64,000 nt of DNA from Flaccisagitta enflata (lineage: Eukaryota; Chaetognatha; Sagittoidea; Aphragmophora). Made by a program: the position numbers and the translations under genes. Shown piece by piece: positions 36,183 through 48,689 of the stretch. The number at the start of each line of letters is the position of its first letter. The stretch's first letter is position 1. The stretch spans positions 30,132,001 through 30,196,000 of the forward strand of contig OZ231126.1 of the NCBI GenBank assembly GCA_965153355.1. The letters are read 5' to 3'. The notes beneath the pieces were generated by a model. It was not told where the DNA came from. It saw only the letters and a list, made by a program, of their open reading frames with translations, and searched no databases.

Positions 36183-36312
36183 AGAGAGAAAGAAAGATTG
36201 GTAGGATAAAACCTCTTACATATTTGCAAGGATACTGTGCGAAATCAGGCATCACGGACAACATATAACACATGGCAAGATAATAGCATAAAATCAGTGA
36301 AGAGTAAGAAAG

Positions 36313-36532
36313 AACAAATGACGCGGGGTCACAATATCGTTGCGGACGGGTGAGCAGGGGCAGCCAAACACCATCCACACCCAACGTCCCACTCAACCCC
36401 CCTTCCAACACAGACACATACACAAAAAGACTTCTAAAACACTCGTTTTATCACTTTGACTCGTGCTCACAGACGGACCGAGGGAGGGACGGACGGACAA
36501 AGCCTCTTATAGAGTTGCGTTTACCAAAACTG
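36313..36532 (+). mobile_element. HINE-like 1b copy
   Basis: AACAAATGACGCGGGGTC, GTTGCGGACGGGTGAGCAGG, CACACCCAACGTCCC, ACTCGTTTTATCAC, GGACGGACGGACAAAGCC and TTATAGAGTTGCG. The terminal hairpin arm is degraded (TTTACCAAAAC). Confidence 0.75.
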
Positions 36533-36610
36533 AAATCGTATCACATCGATTCCGACTATCACCTCTCATCACAAAAACTGTGATAATTCCATTGAGTTGG
36601 GAAAAAGAGT

Positions 36611-36617
<7 letters not shown>

Positions 36618-36654
<37 letters not shown>

Positions 36655-36657
36655 GAG
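36618..36657. repeat. (GA)n, short
   Basis: Followed by GTGAGAGCGGTT(C/G)AGGA direct repeats at 36730-36815. Confidence 0.88.
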
Positions 36658-36891
36658 TATCAAATTACCATCCAATTGCTCTGAATGTGAGGATTGACAA
36701 TGGCTGCCCTGAGACCTGTTTTGTTCTTTAGTGAGAGCGGTTGAGGAGTTAACTGTGAGAGCGGTTCAGGAATCAAGATGATTTTGTGCAATTGTGAGAC
36801 TGTGAGAGTGGTTCAGAATGCATTTGTCACAGACGACAAAAAATGCTCACTTTTTAGAAATGTTACGTCCAAAATGATATGGACGTAGCGG

Positions 36892-37051
36892 TTTTTTGGT
36901 CAAGTGCACGCAACTCTACAACCTGCTACTATGTCGGTCGGTCGGTTGGTCGATTTGCCCATCGATCGTTTTTTTTTTTTTTTGCTTTTATAGGCAGTAT
37001 CTGAATCACTGCTCCTGCTCATGCACGCGACTTGGGTAGCCAACCTTGTTT
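36892..37051 (-). mobile_element. HINE-like 1a copy, diverged
   Basis: The plus strand reads TTTTTTGGTCAAGTGCACGC, ACTCTACAACCTGC, GGTCGGTCGGTTGGTC, then TGCTCCTGCTCATGCACGCG, ACTTGGGTAGCCAACCTTG. A T tract sits in the core. Confidence 0.7.
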
Positions 37052-37574
37052 CTCTCAAGTATCTATGGTTCTGCTTTGCTTCGCTAGTCATGCAGCCATT
37101 GGATGACGTTCTAGAATTAGTTATTCGCCACTATTGGCCCACATGGCCATATTGCATAAGACGGCCTTCCTAACTGTGATTGTTACTATTTCGGAGCTTT
37201 CCCCAATATCACTGACAGTCTTAAGTCGATTTAGGTAAAACAGAAGAAGACGAGGAGAGTTATGTAACTGATTGGGTCGATTCAGTCGAGAAACACGGAG
37301 ATCTTTACGATGACATCCTTACTATGGTAAATGGTCCGTTTCAGTTCAATTGACAAGATCTCAGAAGTCAGAACTACCAATCCTGAATAGTTGCAGTGTG
37401 TAACTATTTTTCCTTTTTTATGATAAGTGGAACAACATCCCTCACTAGCATGGATGAACGCCAGGGTGACTTTACTCATGCTTATATTTGAATCAGGACT
37501 TTCTCGTGAGAGAAATGTGACTATTTCCTTCACTAATGATGATCATTGAACGCAGATTAGGTTCATCTCAAGAA

Positions 37575-37730
37575 GTTAAATGTTTTGTATATTGTTGCAT
37601 GTTGTTGAATATTGTTGAATATTGTTGAATATTGTTGCATATTGTTGCATGTTGTTGAATATTGTTGAATATTGTTGGATATTGTTGAATATTGTTGAAT
37701 ATTGTTGCATATTGTTGCATATTGTTGCAT

Positions 37731-37783
<53 letters not shown>
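37575..37783 (+). repeat. 10-bp minisatellite AATATTGTTG grading into (TTG)n
   Basis: About 16 units of (A/C)ATATTGTTG followed by 16 TTG, ending 35 bp before the MITE at 37819. The order suggests the TTG run grew from the unit's own end. Confidence 0.9.
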
Positions 37784-37784
<1 letters not shown>

Positions 37785-37818
37785 CTTGCTTGTGAAAAAC
37801 TGATAGAAAATTAGAATA

Positions 37819-38250
37819 CACGCTGTATTTTGTCTAAGAACACTGTTTATAAGAACATCAGCCTCAGATTTGGTGAAAAAATAAGAACATTCTAAGAACA
37901 TGCCGAGGCTCAGATTTTGGCATAAATACATTCTTAAGTACATTTTGATATATTTTAAGGAAACTATCAAAAGTTGTACAGAATCCTCTAATCTAAACAA
38001 TTATTCGACCAATTACCTTTATCATTAACATTTTCTGTAATTTTATAACTTGCAAAAACAAAATTTTGCATTAACTGAGAATAGAGGACTTTAATTTCAT
38101 TGATTATAAATAGCTAGCAACTATTATTATGAATCTCCAATACTACAAAAATAAGAACATGTTAAGAACGTTTGAGGCTGAAACTGGCTAAAAAATAAGA
38201 ACGCTGAGCCTCACTTCAAAAAACAGTGTTCTTATAAAAAATACGGCGTG
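37819..38250. mobile_element. TATAAGAAC-family MITE
   Basis: Ends CACGCTGTATTTT and, inverted, CACGCCGTATTTT are flanked by TA (37817-37818, 38251-38252). The interior has TTATAAGAACA, CAGCCTCAGATTT and AGAACATTCTAAGAACAT motifs like the copies at 27177 and 45120. Non-coding. Confidence 0.75.
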
Positions 38251-38944
38251 TACGACACCAAAATTGATGTTGGGCGATATGTCGCTTGAAATTTGCTACT
38301 GTAATTTTAATTGTTTTCGTTGAAGTTTTTCCGTTTCTTTTTTCGTTTTAGTAGTGAGAATTTGAAAATGTAAAACGCGCGCAAAAAAAAAAAAAAAAAA
38401 AAAAAAATAACAAACAAAACGATCTAGTAAACTATTACAAACGCAAAGCCGATAAATCTACAAATTCATGGCTCACATTGTTTAGCCTTGAGACAAGATC
38501 TGCCTTTGTTGTGGCCTCATCTTCGGCGTACATCCAAGTAGCACATTCGAAATCACAAATCATCAAATATTACATCCAATGACTTTAGGTTGAGTAATTA
38601 TTCCTTTGTTGAAGGTCGTTCAAGGACGAAAAATGAAGGAGAAAAAAAAGAGGTCTGAAGAGTAATCCAAAGTAAAAAACGCATTTGGTTTCAATTTGTA
38701 TCGGTATCGTCGATGTGTATACAATGATCATCAATTGAATCAATAAGGTGAGAATCTTTAAATTGAGATGAGTGTTCCATATTTTAATTAATATCTATTT
38801 TAAAACTTTAATACCCGGGCTTGGAGGATATATCATATGGCGAACAGAAAGATGATAATGATACATGATAAAACGGCTTTGAAAAAAAACTTCGGATTCG
38901 CGTTCGAGGATTGAGGCTTAATACACCAAGGGTTAGATGCCAGA
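38251..38944. other. AT-rich interval with 26-bp A tract
   Basis: A run at 38381-38407; otherwise nothing recognised. Confidence 0.6.
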
Positions 38945-39048
<104 letters not shown>

Positions 39049-39066
39049 GTTTTGCCGATCATTGGG

Positions 39067-39315
39067 CCAATTAGCTACATTTGAATCCCCAATCCAGCCA
39101 ATGTTAAAGATTCCTTACTAATGCTCAACATTATTTTCGACTTTTTCTTTGGGGTACTCTCAAAGTTTGAGATGAGCTAAAGGACCAATCAAAGGCGAGA
39201 ATATTGAAGAATTAGCCAACCATGGCATATAATCACCAGGTTGTAAACTTTTGGCGCACCAGACGGCAAAATTTTTGCGCCAATCAGCTACTGAGGTCTT
39301 AGCAGGACGTCCAAT
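39067..39315 (+). promoter_or_regulatory. CCAAT-rich cluster with E2F-like site
   Basis: Six CCAAT pentamers on the same strand lie at 39067, 39089, 39098, 39184, 39280 and 39311. TTTTGGCGC at 39249-39257 matches the E2F core and TTTTTGCGCC at 39273-39281 is a near match overlapping a CCAAT box. This combination is seen in cell-cycle promoters. The only downstream ORF is a weak 34-aa frame (ATG 39570, ending GNCEAA). Confidence 0.22.
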
Positions 39316-39368
39316 GAGGGACATCGGGAACTCGTCTCCTTAACGAATGCATTGTATCCCGCATTAAC

Positions 39369-39369
<1 letters not shown>

Positions 39370-39424
<55 letters not shown>
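39370..39424. repeat. (GA)n
   Basis: About 27 dinucleotides. Confidence 0.95.
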
Positions 39425-39428
<4 letters not shown>

Positions 39429-39823
39429 ATAGATTGACCATTGGATAGTGGGGGTTCTCTTCTTCTGTTCACGCTGCGTCTAACCCCACCCCCCCCCGCT
39501 CACTCCATCTCTTTCATCATTAAAACAACTTTAAGTTACTTCATAGATAAGCGAAACCCCCGAAATAAGATGAACCCTCGAGCGAACCAGACTACAATGT
39601 ACTTTGGGACCGAGAGCTCTTCATACTATGACAGATCCTCCCTGATTATGGAGGGAAATTGTGAAGCTGCGTGAACCATCTGTCGGTCAGTCCATATGTC
39701 CATCCACCCTTCCTTATGTCCGTCCATCTTGCTGTATGTTTGTTTATCTCTTCGTTTATCTGTCCATCGATCCTGTCTGTCCGTCCGTCTGCCCATCCAT
39801 TTCGTACTTATGGAATTACATTA

Positions 39824-40043
39824 AACAAGGCCGGATACACGGCTACCCCAGTCGCGTGCGGGTGGGCAGGGGCCATAATTGAGGTCAGTGGAGCATTTGG
39901 GCAGGAGCAGTAAGGCCAAAAACCCCATTAACGCCGAAAAAGTAAAGTTTGACGGACGGACGGACGGACGGACGGACGGACGGACGGACTGACGGACGGA
40001 CCGACAAAGCGGGGTGTAGAGTCGCGTAGCACGCGACTAAAAA
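39824..40043 (+). mobile_element. HINE-like 1a copy with pure GACG core
   Basis: AACAAGGCCGGATACACGGC, AGTCGCGTGC, a second GGGCAGGAGCAGTAAGGCC block, eleven near-perfect GACG/GACGGACG units (39951-40009), AGCGGGGTGTAG, then the hairpin ending GCACGCGACTAAAAA. Confidence 0.88.
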
Positions 40044-40570
40044 GCAAAGAAAAAAAGAAGCTTTGGACATACTGATTCAAGGTGGGGGATGCGAGGTCAT
40101 GGATCTCAGAGAGAAACCTGTCCACCACTCGGCTAAAAAAAAGACGAAACCTGTTAGGAAAAATGATAAAGCAAGTATCAAAATTGATTTTTTTTTCAAA
40201 GAAGACATTTTGATAGATTTTCAAAAAATCTTTCAATCTAGACCAATCCCAGTTCTGTATCTCAAACGGTTTAGAAGCTAGAGCCTAGCAAAGAGAAGCA
40301 CTGATTTGCAAAATGCATTTTTACATAGGGATTGCAAAATTGAAATGGGCAACATTTTCACTCAAATTAATGCCATTTCTTTAATGAAAAATGATAACAA
40401 TACCAGATTAGCGTCAAATGAAAGTACTTTCAAAGGGCTTTCAGATGACCTAAGATTTAAATAGTTTTTTTTTATTCATAGGTAAAATAAGCCATCCAAA
40501 AGTACGTCTTTTTTTTAGTCGTACGGTAATTCTACAAACTGCATCCATTTATTATGAAATTAAGATTTGC

Positions 40571-40728
40571 CAAGTTTCACTAACATCTGACAAGGTCCTG
40601 ATTGGGCCGCCACCCCCCTCTGATTACCATTAGATTTAATGGAAGCTTTATGAGGGAAAATTTTTGTTAGGCTTATTGCCATTGTCGAATGGGGGTGGCG
40701 GCCTTGTCAGATGGTCATGAAACTTGGA
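40571..40728. repeat. Short fold-back repeat
   Basis: Arms CCAAGTTTCA...GGCCGCCACCCCC (40571-40618) and the inverse (40683-40728) enclose a loop of about 65 bp. The left arm has about 8 bp (TGATTGGG region) missing on the right. No coding. Confidence 0.65.
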
Positions 40729-40789
40729 AAATGTAATGATAATGATAGAATGGGGGGCAGTTCGTAAAATAAGATAGGCTTCTGAGACC

Positions 40790-41552
40790 TAAGTCCTCGC
40801 ATCCCTCAATGATGGACCAACCGACGGACCGAAGGAAAGACGGAGCATCAGACCAGTCATCTGCATACGACTGCAAATTGCAACGGGTGAAAAACTTCCC
40901 GTCCCCAACTCCTCCCTCCTCCGCCTCCACCTCTTTCCTGGCCTCTCTTTTCTACGCATGTTTGACTTAGTCATCATCAGGTGCGGGACTGTTTTCCAAG
41001 CATTTCCTTTTTCCCTTTGAATAGTTACCATTCACTCCGCTTCTGAGTCTTATTCAGTTCTGCTTTATGTCTGTTAAAAAAGTTTTCTTGATTCTTTCAC
41101 ACCCTTCAAAATGAAACAGGATTCGCGTCATGATGGACATTTGTGAATTTGAATATTTATTTTTTATATGTCTTGATGCATGAAACTAGAGCAACTTTCC
41201 TTTATGTCTTGTACTGTCCTATTATGGTTAAAATCAGTGTTGAACCATTATCACATTTGTCAAGTCCTGTTTGATTTTGTGAAGTTAAACAACAATCCTG
41301 TTGGTCTTGTCCTCGTCCAGTCATGTCTGGTCATCACATGCAAGTTTGTCCTACAATGAAAGGGTCTAATTGAGCAGAGGCCCTGAGTATAGAGTCATAA
41401 CATTAGTTGCACTTTGGAATAATCCACTGCATTTGGAAAATCTCATTTGCATCTTCACACATCGACAAGAGGTCATGTTCATTGGCTAATTACTTGATTA
41501 TCTCCTAGGGAAAAGTTTATTTCATTATCAAAACAGGCAAGTGTATGATTGT
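40790..41552. other. Mostly unique DNA, one decayed HINE patch
   Basis: TCCTCGCATCCCTC and GACCAACCGACGGACCG at 40794-40830 are a HINE remnant; the rest has no recognised feature. Confidence 0.5.
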
Positions 41553-41740
41553 ACAAGCAAGACCAGATTAACGGCTACCAATGTCGCGTGCCGGTGGGCA
41601 GGAGCAGTCATGAGAAAGACTAATAAAGTTTTGGCAGGAGCAGCAATGCAAAGCCGCCCATAAACACAGAAAGGAAAGTGCTACTGATTCTCCGACTGAC
41701 CATCAAACCAACCAATCGACAAAGCGGGTTGTACAGTCTA
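41553..41740 (+). mobile_element. HINE-like 1a copy, diverged
   Basis: ACAAGCAAGACCAGATTAACGG, GTCGCGTGCCGGTGGGCAGG, AAAGTTTTGGCAGGAGCAGC, AACCAACCAATCGAC, AAGCGGGTTGTACAGTC, TAAAAA. The hairpin is lost. Confidence 0.65.
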
Positions 41741-41769
41741 AAAATTGGCGAGATCCTGAAACTAATCAA

Positions 41770-41830
41770 AACAAGGCCGCGTACACGGCTACCTGCTGCA
41801 TGCGGCTGTGCACCCGTCAGGGACGGCGAT
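41770..41830 (+). mobile_element. HINE-like 5' fragment
   Basis: AACAAGGCCGCGTACACGGC followed by TACCTGCTGCATGCGGCTGT; the rest is not recognisable. It lies 30 bp after the previous copy. Confidence 0.55.
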
Positions 41831-42233
41831 GAAATGGGTTTATCATTTACTTAGGCATTGGCATGGCAGTGATGTATTGATAGCACATAAACGCTAAAAA
41901 CTAAGTGTGACAACTGGGTGATCGACCGGAACTGAGTAAATCTTTTTGGACGATGAGTAATGGCATCATACATTTCTGTCTGGTCACCCGGTAGATCGGC
42001 TTTTGCGCTTCAATCAATGAGTCAGCAATATTTCACAAATGCACTGTTTTTTTACTCAATTGTGATGACCATTCCATTTTAAAGATGGATGTTATTCAAA
42101 GGGTGCCCGCTCAAAGGGTGCCCGTTCCCATTTTCTCTGCTCTCTTTTTTCCCTCACCGTAAAAGACTGGAGATCATTGTTTCTTTTTCCTTCCAGCTCC
42201 AGTTTTCTCATTCACTTTTTTTATTCAATACAG

Positions 42234-42409
42234 GAGGGAGTACAAAGCGAGGGGGGGGAGGAAGTTTGAAAGGAGTGGACCAGATCAGTAGACCACCCAA
42301 GAAGCTTCCGTGCGTGAAAAAGAGGGGCACGAGAAAGAGGCACAGGTCTAGAACATTGCCGCACACAAACGGGCGCTACGTCTCGCCTTCATCGAAATGC
42401 TTCCGTTAA
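42234..42409 (+). CDS. Candidate terminal coding exon, basic C-terminus
   Basis: An acceptor (long T-rich tract, then ttcaatacag, AG at 42232-42233) opens a frame that runs to TAA at 42407-42409. After a Gly-rich start the peptide reads SLKGVDQISRPPKKLPCVKK, then RGTRKRHRSRTLPHTNGRY, then VSPSSKCFR. The clusters of Lys/Arg resemble a nuclear localisation signal. Codons are GC-richer than the flanks. The following TC- and GT-rich DNA would be 3' UTR. No family is recognised and the upstream exon is not identified. Confidence 0.35.
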
Positions 42410-42453
42410 CTCTCTGTCTCTCTCAGTCTCTGTCTCTGACTTTCTTTTTGTGG

Positions 42454-42896
<443 letters not shown>

Positions 42897-43041
42897 TTCT
42901 TTTCTCATATCATTGACATTTTTATCGGTCCATTTGGGAGGAGGGAAGGAAAACGAGAATGAAAAACGCGTCATTTCAGGGTTGAATAGTGACTTAAAAT
43001 CATAAGAGTGGCCGCCATTCACCCACGCACATGCCTCTTAC

Positions 43042-43056
43042 GCACATAAATGTCGC

Positions 43057-43155
<99 letters not shown>

Positions 43156-43175
43156 GGTTGTGGTTGTGGTTGTGG

Positions 43176-43219
<44 letters not shown>

Positions 43220-43302
43220 CTTTTTTCCTTCGGTCATAGGCGTCACCTCTCCATAACTGGTATCAGTGGTATGTTTTACCCTTTCTTTCGTCGAAATGGC
43301 AG
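43042..43302 (-). CDS. Candidate polyasparagine exon
   Basis: The minus strand shows an acceptor (tctatatcag, AG at 43304-43303) and a donor (GTAAGAG, GT at 43041-43040) around 2 + 258 + 1 nt of open frame. The peptide starts AISTKERVKHTTDTSYGEV, continues TPMTEGKK, then long Asn runs broken by Asn-His repeats and one Asp, and ends SDIYV before the donor. The non-repeat flanks use varied codons and look coding. The exon has the same phase as the RING exon (two bases in, one out), so joining them would give a Gln codon in frame, though the intron would be about 36 kb. Alternatively the (GTT)n array is non-coding and its open frame is chance. Confidence 0.35.
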
Positions 43303-43379
43303 CTGATATAGACTGATACAAAGAAAAAGAACAGACACAAAAATTGTAAAGAAAAAGAAGACTAAAGAGAAGATAAAAA

Positions 43380-43660
43380 ACGAAAAAAAAAAAACAAACA
43401 GAAAAAAAAAAAAAAAAAAAAAAAAAACAAAGAAAAACTGAGAGAGAAAACGGAGAAGAAGAAATAGAGGAAGAGGTAGTGAAAAAAAAGATTAAAAAAG
43501 AGGATGTTGCGGGAAAAGAAAAAGAAAGACAAAAAGAGTGAGAAAAAGAAGACAAAGAAATGAAAGTTGTGAACAAAAAGAGTAAGAAGTAGAAAAAGAA
43601 AAGAAAAAGAAGTGGAAAGATAGGAAAAAAGAAAAAGAAGAAGACGCAGCATAAGTCAGA
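43380..43660. repeat. A-rich purine tract
   Basis: AAAAAGAA repeats; includes near-pure A at 43401-43427. Confidence 0.85.
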
Positions 43661-43835
43661 AAGTCTCTTCTCCTGTTCATATTTCGCGAAAGCTTGAGGA
43701 CCCAAAAGAATGCTGAAGATTCCTTTTTTTGATCTCCGCAACTCCGAAAAGCTTTTGATGATGAAAATGGAAAGATTAACTCTTTCTTGTGTCGTGGAGT
43801 TGATGATGACGGCGGTGACGAGGATGTTCAATATG

Positions 43836-43837
43836 AC

Positions 43838-43872
<35 letters not shown>

Positions 43873-43937
43873 CAGCGACGACAAGGATATTCAATATGGT
43901 GATGATGATGATGACAGACACGACGAGGTTAATGAAT

Positions 43938-43992
<55 letters not shown>

Positions 43993-44160
43993 CGATGAAA
44001 ATGATGTTGATGACTGCTAGCACGCGGATGATGACAGTGACGACGAGTATGTTCAATACGATGATGATGATGATGACAGCGATGATGAGGATGTTCAATA
44101 TATGATGATGATGATGATGATGGTGGTGACAGCTAGGACAAAGATGATGATTATGAATCA

Positions 44161-44251
<91 letters not shown>

Positions 44252-44286
44252 GTGACAGCTAGGACAAAGATGATGATTATGAATCA

Positions 44287-44343
<57 letters not shown>

Positions 44344-44400
44344 AATGGTAATGATGACAGCTAGGACGAGGATGACGAGGATGATGATGATTTTGATGGA
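43836..44400. repeat. (GAT)n with higher-order ~120-bp units
   Basis: GAT blocks broken by GACAGC(T/G)A(G/C)GACAAAGATGAT and TTCAATATG(A/G) boundary motifs that recur at 43830, 43890, 44050, 44095, 44130 and 44250. Confidence 0.92.
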
Positions 44401-44499
44401 CTAGAGAGCTAGAGACTTTATCTAAGGTAAATAAGTTATCAGTTACATAGAAAGAAGTAGATTAGAGAGTAAAGATAGCAGAGGTGGAAGAAGGAAACA

Positions 44500-44665
44500 A
44501 GATGAAGAAGAAAACGAAAAAGAAAAAGAAAAATAAGAGGAAAAAGAAAAGGAAAAGAGGAAGAAATTGAATTTGGAAAAGAAAAAGAAGAAAAAGAGGA
44601 AGAAGAAGAAAAGGGAGTAGAGGGAGAGCAGGAAGAAGGAGGTGAAGGAAAAAACAAGAGGAGGA
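44500..44665. repeat. GAAAAAGAAGA purine tract
   Basis: Imperfect; the following 44666-45117 shows no gene. Confidence 0.85.
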
Positions 44666-45119
44666 AAGAGATGAGTTTCTGAATGAGTTGTCTGACAAGA
44701 TGCAGTTTGTTTTTGAGAGCTCAACTCGTAAGACTAATGAACACAGACACTGCTTTAGAAACTAGAGATTAAAAAGATTCAGTCATTATTGAGATATGTC
44801 AGATTGTGATGGGAATGAAAATCTATTCCCACCGCCAGAAGTGGAGAAGGAAAAAAAAAATCAAGGAATATGGAGAAGATAATAAGGAAGGAGAAACCCA
44901 CTCACTTTGTCATTCACTCAATCACTTGTTCATGACTTACATGCTCACTGAAACAGGACCAGGAATAAGAATTTTGTCGGGTATTGTCATTAGAGTATTG
45001 CGCTTGGGACAGCGAATGTGGTTAGATAACGGTGGTGTCTGAATATTACTAGTTATCAAATCGTTATCGATAAGTCAAATTGTAACCGGCTTAGCTTTCA
45101 TTGCATTATTTTCGGTTTA

Positions 45120-45550
45120 CACTTTTTTTTTTATAAGAGACCAGTTTATAAGAGACATGAGCCTGAGATTTGTCAAAATTTTAAGAACAAAATAAGAGAA
45201 TGCCCAGGCTGAGATTCAGCTTCGGCCATTTTCGAAAACAATTTTATGCAAGTTTCTTATCTAAAAAATGAATTTAATTCCAATTTATCAGAAATATAGG
45301 TTGTTTAACTTTAAAAAATAACTTCTTTTCTTAGTTTGCCTATGAAATCAGGCATTATATTAATGAAATTATTACAATTATCAAGTTTAAGATACAACTG
45401 CTCTGAATAAGGTATTTTTATACAATTTACACATTTATGAACATTGAACAAATCAAGAACACTTTAAGAGAATTTCAGGCTGAAAACAGACAAAAATTTA
45501 AGAACACCCAGGCTGAGTTCAAGGCTGTCTTTTATATATTAAAAAAAGTG
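45120..45550. mobile_element. TATAAGAAC-family MITE
   Basis: Ends CACTTTTTTTTTATAAGAG and, inverted, CACTTTTTTTAATATA are flanked by TA (45118-45119, 45551-45552). The interior has ATGAGCCTGAGATTTGTC and its inverted counterpart near 45475. Non-coding. Confidence 0.72.
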
Positions 45551-45875
45551 TACTCTTAATTGGGGGGGGTTAAAGCGAGGATTTGGGAATTGGACCATTG
45601 TTTAAGTAACATGACCACATGAAAATCATAACCGCTTACGCAACAACTTTTAAAATGACATATTATGTTTTAGTGTGTGTGTGTGTGCGTGTGTGTGTGT
45701 GTGTTTCACTCACTGAGAACCCTTATTTTCACCAAATATGACGTGTGATGCTCGTTAGAATTTACGATCAGTCTGATGATTAAGTGGCAGATTCGATTAG
45801 AGGACGGTATGAGAGAGAGAAAGGAGCAGAGAATGGAAGAAAAAGAAGAAGTTGGAGAGGAGAAAGAAGAAAAAG

Positions 45876-46031
45876 AACAAGGCCGGATACATGGCCATCA
45901 GTTGCGGACGGGTGGGCAGGGGCGGAGATGCGCGTTTTACCACTTTTCGACTCGATCATCACGGACGGACGGACGGATGGACGGACGGACGGATAAAGCC
46001 TCTTATAGAGTTGCGTGTCCGCAACTAAAAA
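45876..46031 (+). mobile_element. HINE-like 1a copy with covarying inner repeats
   Basis: AACAAGGCCGGATACATGGCC, AGTTGCGGAC, TTTTCGACTCGATCATCACG, a GGACGGACGGAT core, AAAGCCTCTTATAGAGTTGC and GTCCGCAACTAAAAA. The G-to-A type change is mirrored at both ends. Confidence 0.88.
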
Positions 46032-46062
46032 GAAGAAGAAGAAGAAGAAGAAGAAGAAGAAC

Positions 46063-46093
<31 letters not shown>

Positions 46094-46159
46094 AGAAGAA
46101 AAATAAAGATAAAAAGAAAAAGAAAACGAATAAGGAGAATATGAAGATAGGAAGAAAAG

Positions 46160-46243
<84 letters not shown>
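46032..46243. repeat. (GAA)n then (GA)n
   Basis: GAA begins directly at the 3' end of the 45876 HINE copy; GA 46164-46243. Confidence 0.94.
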
Positions 46244-46244
<1 letters not shown>

Positions 46245-47059
46245 TCTCTCTCAGTGCGCTATGAAGATGAGATGAAGGATTTTCACTCTTGCTGAACCAC
46301 ATAAATCACTTGACATGAAAGAGTCGAGTCCAGGCTTAAGTTGACAGATTTTGCGTCTCGGCTTCTCGTTGACAGATTCTCACTTCCACGTTTTCTCGCC
46401 TCTTTTAGACGGGACTCTAACCAAGCAGGGAAATTAAATGGTTAATGAAATGAAAGGTGAATGTCCGGTTATTGTCTGGACTGCGGATGTCAAACGATAG
46501 AGCTGGGCAGATTAACCACTCCATTCAAATGCTGACTCTCCTTTCTCGCATCTTCTAAAGCATCAAACAATCATTCTGGAACTTTTTCTAACCATGCCGT
46601 TTTTTCCCCAATCGGTTTTAATGTCTTTTTTGTCTTTAAACTCTTTTGTTGGGTTATATGCTTCTTTGCGATCCATCTAGCTTGATAATTGACATCAATT
46701 GTGCTCGCGTAGACTAGAAACCTTTGGAAATACACACATCATTTTATCCCATAATGCCAATACATGTAATCCAAAAACGCAGTTGAAAGTGAACGAATGC
46801 AGTTTCAATTGCAGTATTCATTCAACAGCAATGAGAGATTATGAATGTAGAGCTGCAGTGGGGAGTGCGGGCCTGGCAGAAGGAGAATTCTGGTGGCATG
46901 GTGGTAGTGGTGGCGGCTCGGTTCTAGCAACGACGACGACGTTCTAAAACGTAAATTAGCCAATGAAAAGAGAAATGACACGCGTTAATTCACGCTCATG
47001 CAGTTCTGATCACGACCGAAAGCATTGAAAAGACAACGGGCAGCGACAACGATCCGAAC
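46244..47059. other. Unique-looking interval
   Basis: No recognised repeat. A frame at 46699-46947 (TTG start, Cys-containing) lacks splice support. Confidence 0.45.
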
Positions 47060-47330
47060 AAAGAAGATGGACAGTGAAATGGACAGGGAAAATGGACAGA
47101 GAAAATGGACAGAGAAAATGGACAAAAAATGGGCGGAGAAAATGCAGAAAGAAAGTGGACGGAGAAAATGGATAGAGAAAATGGGCAGAAAAAATGGACA
47201 TAGAAAATAGACATAGAAAATGTACAGAAAAAATGGACAGAGAAAATGGACAGAGAAATTGACAGAGAAAATGGGCGAAGAAAATGGACAGAGAAAATAG
47301 ACAGAGAAAATGGACAGCGACTTCTACGGA
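47060..47330 (+). repeat. 15-bp minisatellite (AGAAAATGGACAGAG)
   Basis: About 17 units with single-base variants and some 3-6 bp deletions, flanked by GACAACGG/GACATGGAC sequence that reappears at 48200-48260. Confidence 0.88.
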
Positions 47331-47369
47331 CAGGAAATAATGAACGCGGATGTACACGCGCGGACAACT

Positions 47370-48215
47370 GATCGGGAAAAAAGTCGAAGTCAGTCTTCGA
47401 CTTTTTGACATATTCGAGAGAAACAGGGTTTTCATTTTCTTATTAGGAAGTTGGGAATCTCCTAGGGGCGATTGAGGCCTCCAATGAAATTGATAGGGTA
47501 AGTAAATTTGATAATTCTCTTTCATTTGGCGCCAAGCAGAATGCTCTACAACAAATACTTTTGGCGCTATGATTTTTTAAAGATTTATTTACGAAAAATT
47601 CGAATGGAATTTTTTTTCATTTTTTACAATTTTGTGTTTGATCAATAAAGGAGTGTATTTATGTTTACTTGAGCATGCAAATTCAAGGAAATATATGTAT
47701 GAGCACAGCTGCTTATCTGTGAGGGTATCTTTGAGCATTTCAGCTCATTTAGCTCATTTAGCTCAGTCTGTTCTTTCTGATTTCTAATATGATAACTGAA
47801 TAAATATTTTCAAACTTGTTTAACTTTAAGCAAGCAAATAAAAAAATATGTCAGTGAGCAGAGCTGCTCATCTATGAGGGCGTTTTCAAGTATTCTAGCT
47901 CATTTAGCTCATTTAGCTTGCGCTTTTTCTCTGATTTTAAACAGGATATGTAAATCAATATTTTGACTTTAGCATGCAAATACAAGAAAGCATGTCAGTG
48001 AGCAAAGCTGGTTGTCTGGTTGAATCATTTTGATTATTTTAGCTCATCTAGCTCATTTGGCTCAGTCCTATTTTTCAGTGCAGTCAATACATATAATTGC
48101 TTTTGATTTGATCTAACAAAATTTCAGTGATTGAAGATGGTGAAAAGTGACCAATGCTTACGACTTTTTTCCTCACGGCGACAGCCGCCATTACTGGTAC
48201 AGACAACGGACATGG
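47370..48215 (+). repeat. Dispersed repeat Y, copy 2 (expanded)
   Basis: It has the same 5' hairpin (GTCGAAG-tcagt-CTTCGAC) and the same 3' end (TTACGACTTTTTTCC, then GGCG-ACA-GCCG) as 24505-24905. It is about twice as long because of an internal region repeated about three times (AGCTCATTTAGCTCA, GAGCA(C/G)AGCTGCT, ATGTCAGTGAGCA; units near 47660-47800, 47820-47930, 47960-48070). Confidence 0.65.
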
Positions 48216-48435
48216 ACAACTGACGCGGACCAAGACGCGGAAATGAAACAACGGACGCAGACACGCGGACACACTTTACAAGGTGACAGTTTTAAAGTCG
48301 TTCGTTCGTTCGTTCGTCCGTTCGTCTGACAAACACGGCCGATTGTTAACGTTGGTCAACGACCGCAGAAGCCGCAGATGACAGACTCAAGTTAAACCAC
48401 CGCCAACATAAATCAGCGTCGAGATACCAGCGTGA

Positions 48436-48674
<239 letters not shown>

Positions 48675-48689
48675 GCAAATTGTGAGACA

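Noticed and set aside
47010-47525. 171-aa minus-strand ORF with FSVHF repeats
   Set aside because: Product of the 15-bp AGAAAATGGACAGAG minisatellite.
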